Source of the DNA: CAXGTL01 sp964012725
Lineage (GTDB): Archaea > Nanobdellota > Nanobdellia > Woesearchaeales > CAXGTL01
Length of the DNA stretch: 20,125 nucleotides
NCBI GenBank assembly: GCA_964012725.1
Contig: CAXGTL010000021.1
Span: forward strand, 1 to 20,125
Reading direction: 5' to 3'
A program made the position numbers and the translations under genes. The notes under the pieces were generated by a model that saw only the letters and a program-made list of their open reading frames with translations, was not told where the DNA came from and did not search any database. Positions 1-5,753 of the stretch are shown here, piece by piece (the first letter of the stretch is position 1; every line of letters starts with the position of its first letter).

Positions 1-7
1 TCATATA

Positions 8-78
8 TAAACATTTATATTATATAATTATATTATAAATAGTATCAAAAGGTATTTAAATTAACTAAACATTTATAT
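8..78. repeat. 13-bp direct repeat in the leading intergenic region
   Basis: The 13-mer TAAACATTTATAT occurs at 8-20 and again, identically, at 66-78. The second copy contains the TATA box of the first gene. In such A+T-rich sequence a 13-bp match could be chance, but the upstream copy may be a second promoter or a regulator site. Nothing else is recognisable in positions 1-104, and no gene is seen there. Confidence 0.4.
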
Positions 79-82
79 ATAC
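70..82 (+). promoter_or_regulatory. TATA-type promoter of the first gene (leaderless)
   Basis: TTTATATA at 72-79 is centred about 29 nt before the ATG at 105. Archaeal transcription usually starts about 26-27 nt after the box centre, so the mRNA would begin within a few bases of the ATG. No Shine-Dalgarno sequence precedes this ATG, which fits a leaderless transcript. Confidence 0.6.
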
Positions 83-104
83 TACAACCCACAATAATAA
101 TAAA

Positions 105-1628
105 ATGCCTGTTACATTAAAAGATTACAAGTTTAAAGAAGAAAAAGACCTAGATAGCCCTGGTTTTCCAGAATCTATCAAAAAGTTCAAACTAACATGG
201 GAAAAATACTTTGCTTCAATAGAAGAACCTTATTTCTTTGTTTTATCAACATTAAGAGATTCTTTTGGTTGGAAAGATGTTGATAAGATTAAAGACATAT
301 TTTCTGCATCAGAAACTTCAGCTTTTTATGGATCTTTAGGTTCAAGATTATCAATTGCTCAAGATAGGGTAAGCCATTATTCTTCAAGCATTGGTAAATT
401 TATGCAAGAATTATTTAAAATGGCTCAAGAATTAAGAAAGATCGAAGAAAGAATTGAGTTAAGTCAATTAGCTGATAAAGGAGACAGGGCAGCTGACAGA
501 ACACTTAAAGGTATTTGGACAGACCTTGTTGAAGGTGGAACAAAGAATGCACTTTCAGTAATGGGATTATCAAGAGAAGCAGGTTTCACAGTTTTGCCTG
601 ACTTATTTTTTAATACTTATATAAAAACAGATAAAGATGTGCACGATGTTGTTGAAAATTTAAAATTTAACAAAACAATAAAAACAGTATTAGCAAGAAA
701 ATTAAAATCTTATATGGTTTGGAAAAAACACATTACTAGAGAATTGATTAATAGAAAAAGTTTTATGAAAAAACACATTAAACAATACTTTTTAACAATA
801 AAGATGTATATTAACTGGCTAAGGCCTTATTTAACACACATAAAAAGGCTTGGTATGGATGAATCAACATTAGCTTCTCCTGATTTAGTTGCAGGTTTTG
901 AAACATCAATGACTGAACTAGAAATATTATTTAAAAAGAAAACAAAGCCAGGAAATTTTTATTCAATTATTCTTGTTCATTTCTTGTTCAAAACTCAGCC
1001 AAGAATGGAGTTTCACCAAGATGGGTACCAACATAGGGGACCTATACATGTAGGTAGGGTTCAAATGACATTCAGAGGCTATGTTTGGACAAAAAAACAG
1101 ATAGATGATTATAAAAAATTAAGAAAATTAGAAGACTTTGAACTCCTTGCAACAATTAATGCAGAGCTAAATACTGCTTTAAATACTTTGGGTGATGATA
1201 TTAAGGATTATCTTCTTGAAATTGGTGAAAAAGTTGAAGAAGACACTGTTAAACTTATGAGAAAATATAATATTGATCAAGCAGAATTTTCACGTTGGGA
1301 AACTAGTTTTGAAAATGCAAAAAAACAAGGTTATGATTCAAGCTTTGAAACTTATCTTAAACAAAATAAATCTAAAAAAACTGAAAAATTACAAGTATTT
1401 AGTATTTTTGATCCTTTTAAACATCTTATTAATGGATTTTCTGAGCTTACAACTGGAAGAGAATTATTTAAATTTAAAGAAGAAATAGAAATAAAACCTA
1501 AAAAACCCACAAAAGCAGAGTTATGGAACAAGAAAAAAGAAAAGAAAGCAGCAGAGAAGGATTTATTAGGTCCTTTATGGGAAGTGTATAAGATATTTAA
1601 AAAAGCTCATGGTATGTTGTCATGGTAA
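105..1628 (+). CDS. Conserved-looking hypothetical protein, mostly helical, 507 aa
   Basis: I do not recognise this family. The protein is soluble, with no signal peptide or membrane segment. Residues about 85-120 and 180-250 look helical and strongly basic. A distinct segment at about 285-328 (VHFLFKTQPRMEF, then an HQDGYQHRGP stretch, then VQMTFRGYVW) is rich in aromatic, Gly and His residues and looks like a small beta-rich core. Residues about 460-490 are a Lys/Glu-rich tail. The ATG is chosen because a TATA box lies 29 nt upstream and no in-frame start precedes it. The stop overlaps the start of the next gene by 7 nt, so the two are translated together and probably act together. The function is unknown. 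Confidence 0.8.
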   Translation: MPVTLKDYKFKEEKDLDSPGFPESIKKFKLTWEKYFASIEEPYFFVLSTLRDSFGWKDVDKIKDIFSASETSAFYGSLGSRLSIAQDRVSHYSSSIGKFMQELFKMAQELRKIEERIELSQLADKGDRAADRTLKGIWTDLVEGGTKNALSVMGLSREAGFTVLPDLFFNTYIKTDKDVHDVVENLKFNKTIKTVLARKLKSYMVWKKHITRELINRKSFMKKHIKQYFLTIKMYINWLRPYLTHIKRLGMDESTLASPDLVAGFETSMTELEILFKKKTKPGNFYSIILVHFLFKTQPRMEFHQDGYQHRGPIHVGRVQMTFRGYVWTKKQIDDYKKLRKLEDFELLATINAELNTALNTLGDDIKDYLLEIGEKVEEDTVKLMRKYNIDQAEFSRWETSFENAKKQGYDSSFETYLKQNKSKKTEKLQVFSIFDPFKHLINGFSELTTGRELFKFKEEIEIKPKKPTKAELWNKKKEKKAAEKDLLGPLWEVYKIFKKAHGMLSW

Positions 1629-2125
1629 TTAAGGAAGAATTATTAAAAGGAATTGAAAAACTTTCTCCTGAAGATCGTCTAAAGAGATTAAAACAGATTG
1701 AAGAAGAGATTAAGTTAGAAGAAAAAATTACAGAAGGAATGATTGTTAAAGAAAAACAAGAATTAAGAGAAAAAACAGAAGCAGATGAAAAAAAGACTCT
1801 TGATGATAAAAAGAAAAAAGACGAATTAAAAGAAAAAGAACTTGAAGATGTTGTTAACCAAGAAAAAATAAAAAAACAACAACAAGAATTACAACAAGTT
1901 CAGTATCATGCAAAGCTTATTACAGAAGTTGATCAATCTATGAACAAATTTAATAATATGAATTCTGAACAATTAAGTGAATCTCGTTCACAAATGAAAG
2001 ATATGTATGATAGCTTAACACAAGCATATGATAGTTCCCAAGGCTGGATTCGTGATGATATTAGGCATGCCAAAGAAGAGTTAAAAAAGTGGTGGGAAAA
2101 GGCTCCTAATGAAGATTATATCTGA
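1622..2125 (+). CDS. Hypothetical coiled-coil protein, 167 aa
   Basis: This is a very charged Lys/Glu/Gln-rich protein. Residues about 10-95 have the heptad-like composition of a long coiled coil. Residues about 100-150 carry a less charged helical part containing DQSMNKFNNMNSEQL and SQGWIRDDIRHAKEEL. The end is Trp-rich (KKWWEKAP). It has no signal peptide or membrane segment. The ATG lies inside the last codons of the upstream gene (7-nt overlap), so translation is probably coupled. It may be a structural partner of the 507-aa protein, but that rests only on the overlap. The family is not recognised. A T5 tract at 2153-2158 may end the transcript. Confidence 0.75.
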   Translation: MVIKEELLKGIEKLSPEDRLKRLKQIEEEIKLEEKITEGMIVKEKQELREKTEADEKKTLDDKKKKDELKEKELEDVVNQEKIKKQQQELQQVQYHAKLITEVDQSMNKFNNMNSEQLSESRSQMKDMYDSLTQAYDSSQGWIRDDIRHAKEELKKWWEKAPNEDYI

Positions 2126-2164
2126 TTTTCTTTATATATAATTTATATATACATTTTTCCGACA

Positions 2165-2176
2165 ACTTTATAAATC
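2165..2176 (+). promoter_or_regulatory. TATA-type promoter of pfdA (near-leaderless)
   Basis: TTTATAAA at 2167-2174 is centred about 29 nt before the pfdA ATG at 2200. That spacing puts transcription start almost at the ATG. No Shine-Dalgarno motif precedes the ATG. This box probably drives the whole pfdA-ftsY operon. Confidence 0.6.
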
Positions 2177-2199
2177 AACTAATTTTCTCATAAGATAAC

Positions 2200-2610
2200 A
2201 TGACACAAGAAGAATTACAACAAAAATATGCGAAATTGCAGTTATTAGACCAACAAATTAAGAAAGTACAAACACAGTTACAGACTTTAACAAATCATTT
2301 AACTGAGTTATCACATTCTTTGGAATCATTAGATGAATTTAAGCAAGTAAAAACTGGAACAGAGATACTTGTACCAATTGTAACAGGAATATTTGCAAAA
2401 GCTGAATTAAAAGATGTTAAAAGTTTAAATGTAAATGTTGGAAGTAATGTTTCTACAAGCAAAACTCTTGATGAGTCCAAACAAATATTACAAGAACAGT
2501 TTCAGGAACTAGAAAATATAAGAATAAGACTTTCTAATGATGCTCAAAAAATGATTGCTCAAGCACAACTATTGCAGCAAGATATAATGGCTGCTCAACA
2601 ACAATCTTAA
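2200..2610 (+). CDS. pfdA: Prefoldin subunit alpha
   Basis: This is the alpha subunit of the archaeal hexameric prefoldin (GimC), which holds unfolded proteins in the cytosol and passes them to the thermosome. At 136 aa it has the usual length. An N-terminal coiled-coil helix (about 1-48, Gln/Leu-rich) is followed by the beta-hairpin region (about 55-85, TEILVPIVTGIFAKAEL then VNVGSNV) and a C-terminal coiled-coil helix (about 90-136). The TGIFAKAEL/LNVNVGSNV pattern is typical of the alpha type. The next gene, ftsY, starts 17 nt downstream. Prefoldin alpha beside ftsY is a familiar archaeal arrangement, which supports both calls. Confidence 0.93.
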   Translation: MTQEELQQKYAKLQLLDQQIKKVQTQLQTLTNHLTELSHSLESLDEFKQVKTGTEILVPIVTGIFAKAELKDVKSLNVNVGSNVSTSKTLDESKQILQEQFQELENIRIRLSNDAQKMIAQAQLLQQDIMAAQQQS

Positions 2611-2627
2611 TAATAGGTGAAACTAAT

Positions 2628-4160
2628 ATGTTTAAATTCCTTAAAGAAAAACTAAAGAATGTAGTTAATAAATTTAGTCAGAAGATTGAAGAAGAAGGTA
2701 AAGAGGAAGAGATAATCGAAGAAGTGTCAGAAGTGGTAACTTCTGAGCATGATCAGAAATCTTCGATTTCTGACATAGAACAAGAACCACAAGAAGAAGA
2801 AAAACAAAAACAAGAACCACAAGAACAACCTAGAAAAGAAAAAGAACCACAAGAACAACAAGAAAAAGAAAAAAAAGAATCCAAACCAACAACAAAGCCA
2901 GAACCACCACCAATACCTACAATTCATGAACTTGCAAAAAGAAAAAAAGAAAAAGAACAAGAAATTGCAAAGAAAGACATTGACGATACTTCTAAAAAAG
3001 TTTTTGACAAAAAACCAACAAAACAAGAAAAAAAACCAATAGAAATAATAAAAGCAAAAACTGACAAACCAAAACCAACAGCAAAACAAATTCTTAAACA
3101 ATTAGAACCAAAACCTCCACAACATTTAGCACAAGAACTAATTAATGAGGTTGTTGAAGAAAAAGAAAAAGCAGAAGAACATATCTTGACTGCAAAAGAA
3201 ACTAGGGAAAAGTTTGATCAGGAAAGAAAAGAAAGAGAACAAGGAAAATTAGAACCTGAGTCTGAACCAAAAGGTTTCTTTGCAAAACTTAAACAAAAAG
3301 TTGTAACAAAAAGAATAAATGAAAAACAATTTGAAGAAATATTTTGGGACCTTGAAGTTGGTTTAATGGAAAACAATGTTGCAATCGAAGTTATTGAAAA
3401 AATAAAAAAAGATTTACAACATTATCTTGTTGACAAACCAATTAATAGAGGAAAAATTCCTGAAATTATTCAAAATTCTTTGAAAAAGAGTGTTTTAGAT
3501 TTGTTCGATGTTGACAAAATCAATCTTATTAATGAAATCACATTTCATAAAAAACAACATAATAAACCATATGTTATATGTTTCTTAGGTATAAATGGTA
3601 GTGGAAAAACAACAACAATTGCAAAACTAACACACTTACTTAAAAAAAATAATTTAAATTCTGTAATAGCTGCAGCAGATACATTTAGAGCAGCTGCAAT
3701 TCAACAATTAGAAGAACATGGTACAAAACTTAACACAAAAGTCATTAAACATGATTATGGTGCAGATGCAGCAGCAGTTGCATTTGATGCAATCAAATAT
3801 GCAGAAGCTCATAACTTAGACGCAGTATTAATTGATACAGCTGGAAGAATGCATAGTAATGTTAATCTTATGGATGAACTTAAAAAGATAATCAGAGTTT
3901 CAACTCCTAATCTTAATGTTTTTGTTGGTGAATCAATCACAGGAAACGATTGTGTTGACCAAGCAAAGAAGTTTGACACAGCTGTTGGTATTAATGCAGT
4001 TGTTTTAACAAAAGCAGACATTGATGAAAAAGGTGGAGCAGCATTATCAGTAAGCTTTGTCACAAAAAGACCAATATTATACTTAGGTCTTGGACAAGAA
4101 TATGATGATTTACAGGTCTTTGATAAAGACAAAATAATAGAAAACTTGGGGTTTGAATAG
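2628..4160 (+). CDS. ftsY: Signal recognition particle receptor FtsY
   Basis: This SRP-GTPase docks ribosome-SRP complexes at the membrane for co-translational insertion. The NG domain fills about residues 215-510. G1 is GINGSGKT (321-328), followed by DTFRAAA (351-357), DTAG (403-406), TKAD (461-464) and the closing GLGQEYDDL (487-495), which is diagnostic of SRP GTPases of the FtsY type. Before it lies an unusually long, low-complexity Lys/Glu/Gln/Pro-rich region (about 20-210) with repeated EPQE units. This probably serves as the acidic/basic membrane- or ribosome-contacting A region. The start is set by GGTGA at 2616-2620, ahead of the ATG. The stop is followed after one base by the next ATG. 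An antisense open frame over the repeat region is only a shadow of the biased codons. Confidence 0.96.
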   Translation: MFKFLKEKLKNVVNKFSQKIEEEGKEEEIIEEVSEVVTSEHDQKSSISDIEQEPQEEEKQKQEPQEQPRKEKEPQEQQEKEKKESKPTTKPEPPPIPTIHELAKRKKEKEQEIAKKDIDDTSKKVFDKKPTKQEKKPIEIIKAKTDKPKPTAKQILKQLEPKPPQHLAQELINEVVEEKEKAEEHILTAKETREKFDQERKEREQGKLEPESEPKGFFAKLKQKVVTKRINEKQFEEIFWDLEVGLMENNVAIEVIEKIKKDLQHYLVDKPINRGKIPEIIQNSLKKSVLDLFDVDKINLINEITFHKKQHNKPYVICFLGINGSGKTTTIAKLTHLLKKNNLNSVIAAADTFRAAAIQQLEEHGTKLNTKVIKHDYGADAAAVAFDAIKYAEAHNLDAVLIDTAGRMHSNVNLMDELKKIIRVSTPNLNVFVGESITGNDCVDQAKKFDTAVGINAVVLTKADIDEKGGAALSVSFVTKRPILYLGLGQEYDDLQVFDKDKIIENLGFE

Positions 4161-4161
4161 A

Positions 4162-4476
4162 ATGGAATTAGAAGAATTATTAAAAAAAGTAGAATCAGGT
4201 TTAGAAATCTTTGAGCCAAGAGCATATCCAGTTACAGCACAACCTGTTCAAAAAGCAGAAGTTGTAATGCCATTAAAACCAATGCCACAACTACATCCAG
4301 CAATTCCAAAAAGAAGATTAGATATTTATGTTTTAGGTATTGAAAAAGAACATTTGTCTGATTGGGGACCTTGTTTATTATGTGCAAGAGACATTGATCC
4401 AAAAACAGGTTTAATGGAAGTACAAAGATATTCAATTAAAGCTATTGATAGTTATGAAACAATTCAAGTTTATTAA
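4162..4476 (+). CDS. Small hypothetical protein with a CxxC pair, 104 aa
   Basis: I do not recognise this family. It is soluble, with an acidic N-terminal helix (MELEELLKKVESGLEIF), a Pro-rich linker (about 22-54) and a compact C-terminal part containing DIYVLGIEK, WGPCLLCARDID and a run ending in QVY. The single CxxC could bind a metal only by pairing with another molecule. The ATG at 4162 lies one base after the ftsY stop, so translation is coupled. A TTG nine bases earlier is in frame but overlaps the ftsY stop and is less likely. A perfect AT palindrome (4473-4488) covers the stop codon. A role linked to FtsY is suggested only by position. Confidence 0.75.
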   Translation: MELEELLKKVESGLEIFEPRAYPVTAQPVQKAEVVMPLKPMPQLHPAIPKRRLDIYVLGIEKEHLSDWGPCLLCARDIDPKTGLMEVQRYSIKAIDSYETIQVY

Positions 4477-4506
4477 TTTTAAAATTAAAAAATAAGAGGT
4501 AAAAAT

Positions 4507-5046
4507 ATGATAAAGCAAATAAAAAAATCATTCTCAATATTAGCATTAAACAAAAACGCAATCAATAATGTAGCAAACAACGGCTCAACATGGTTAGCAG
4601 TAATCTTATTCGGATTCTGGTCATTAATCGCAGGCATTGCTTTGTTTGACACAATGTCAGCAATTGGTTGGTTTGTTGAAGCAATTCTTCTTACATACAT
4701 TGTTGCATCTATTATGTATTTAGTAGCTTTATTCTTTAAATCAAAAACAAATTTTACAAACCTATACAGGCCATGGGGCTATGCACAATTAATTGTTGGG
4801 ATAAGTTTTTTAATCAATAAACTATCAACAACAAAGATCGCATTAATCATATCATTATTATTAGAAATCTGGTGCATGACAGTAGCATACAAGATAATAA
4901 GAACTCAGTTCCATCTAAAGCCATGGAAAGCTTTGGTTGCAGTACTAACACCAATCTTAATCTTAGTTATCATTGTAATGACAAATGCAACTACTTTGTT
5001 GAATATTATAATTGAGTCTGGTTTGGTGAGTGGGTTATTGTTTTAA
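4507..5046 (+). CDS. Yip1-family-like integral membrane protein
   Basis: This 179-aa protein has about five predicted membrane segments (roughly 30-50, 54-76, 90-105, 108-128 and 138-158, with a hydrophobic tail). The segment FTNLYRPWGYAQLIVGI, after the second helix and a short hydrophilic loop, resembles the conserved pattern of archaeal Yip1-domain proteins. The family assignment comes from that layout, not from an alignment. The start is set by AGAGGT at 4495-4500. It is the last gene of the + operon with ftsY, which is compatible with a membrane role but does not prove a functional link. Its stop overlaps the stop of the convergent helicase gene by 4 nt. Confidence 0.7.
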   Translation: MIKQIKKSFSILALNKNAINNVANNGSTWLAVILFGFWSLIAGIALFDTMSAIGWFVEAILLTYIVASIMYLVALFFKSKTNFTNLYRPWGYAQLIVGISFLINKLSTTKIALIISLLLEIWCMTVAYKIIRTQFHLKPWKALVAVLTPILILVIIVMTNATTLLNIIIESGLVSGLLF

Positions 5047-5753
5047 TAATACTTAACCTTACCATCAAACATAACACCTTTCTTCAGCTCAACAGGTCTC
5101 CAATTATCAATAACCAACTTTGCATCCAACCAAGCAGCTAATTCCTTAGGATTACCAATTGTAGCACTCAAACCAATGATTTGAACATTCTTTAACAATC
5201 TTCTAAGAATAGTAATAAGAATTTCTAATGTAGGACCTCTACCAATATCATTTAATAAATGTATTTCATCTATAACAACAACTCCAACGTGTTGAAGCCA
5301 TGCAGCATGATGCCTAATCAAACTATCAAGCTTCTCAGAAGTACATATAATAAGGTCATAGTTGGACAAATAATCATCTCTTTTATCTAGATCACCAATT
5401 GCAACACCTACATTGCATAGATGAGAATACTTTTTCTTAAAATCTTTATACTTTTCCAAAGCCAATGATTTTAGTGGAACTATATACACAGCTTTTCCTC
5501 TTTGATCAAGTATAGACTTTAATCCACCTAATTCTGCAATCAATGTTTTACCAGATGCAGTTGGTGTACATATAAGTAAGTTCTTACCATCTAATAAACC
5601 AGATTTAATTGCTTTCTTTTGACAAGGACGTAATTCAACAATCTTACACTTGTCAAGAACCTTGTACAGCTCTGCAGGAATATCTTTTTTAATAGATTTA
5701 AGTTTCATGTTTGATGGGAGTGGAGAATTGTATTTAAGCTTTAGCTTTACCAT
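5043..5753 (-). CDS. Hel308/Ski2-like helicase, RecA1 domain only
   Basis: The protein matches the first RecA domain of the archaeal Hel308 (Hjm) superfamily-2 helicases, which act on stalled replication forks. Motifs in order: Q-motif-like LRPCQKKAI (41-49), Walker A TPTASGKT (63-70), Ia VPLKSLALEKY (92-102), Ib TSEKLDSLIR (138-147), DEIH (162-165) and SAT (196-198). It then continues with DNWRPVELKKGV, as full-length Hel308 does, and stops at residue 236. Hel308 is normally about 700 aa. The second RecA domain, winged helix and ratchet domain are absent, so ATP-driven unwinding by this protein alone is unlikely. The ATG at 5751-5753 overlaps the upstream ATPase by 20 nt. Family alignment would also fit the internal ATG at 5706-5708. 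Neither start has a good ribosome-binding site. Confidence 0.85.
   Translation of the reverse strand: MVKLKLKYNSPLPSNMKLKSIKKDIPAELYKVLDKCKIVELRPCQKKAIKSGLLDGKNLLICTPTASGKTLIAELGGLKSILDQRGKAVYIVPLKSLALEKYKDFKKKYSHLCNVGVAIGDLDKRDDYLSNYDLIICTSEKLDSLIRHHAAWLQHVGVVVIDEIHLLNDIGRGPTLEILITILRRLLKNVQIIGLSATIGNPKELAAWLDAKLVIDNWRPVELKKGVMFDGKVKYY

Noticed and set aside
2727..3101. Minus-strand open frame opposite ftsY (Phe/Trp-rich)
   Set aside because: It is the antisense of the Lys/Glu/Gln/Pro repeat region. Its composition is explained by the biased codons of ftsY, and it has no start signals.
4153..4161. TTG start of the small gene after ftsY
   Set aside because: It would overlap the ftsY stop. 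The ATG at 4162, one base after that stop, fits translational coupling better.
4473..4488. Perfect 16-nt palindrome TTAATTTTAAAATTAA as a terminator
   Set aside because: It is all A/T with no G-C pair and no following U-tract on the + strand, and the next gene's ribosome-binding site follows within 12 nt.
4485..5042. Remnant of the missing helicase C-terminal half downstream of the 5043 stop
   Set aside because: The minus-strand frames here are antisense of the Yip1-like gene and contain none of helicase motifs IV-VI.
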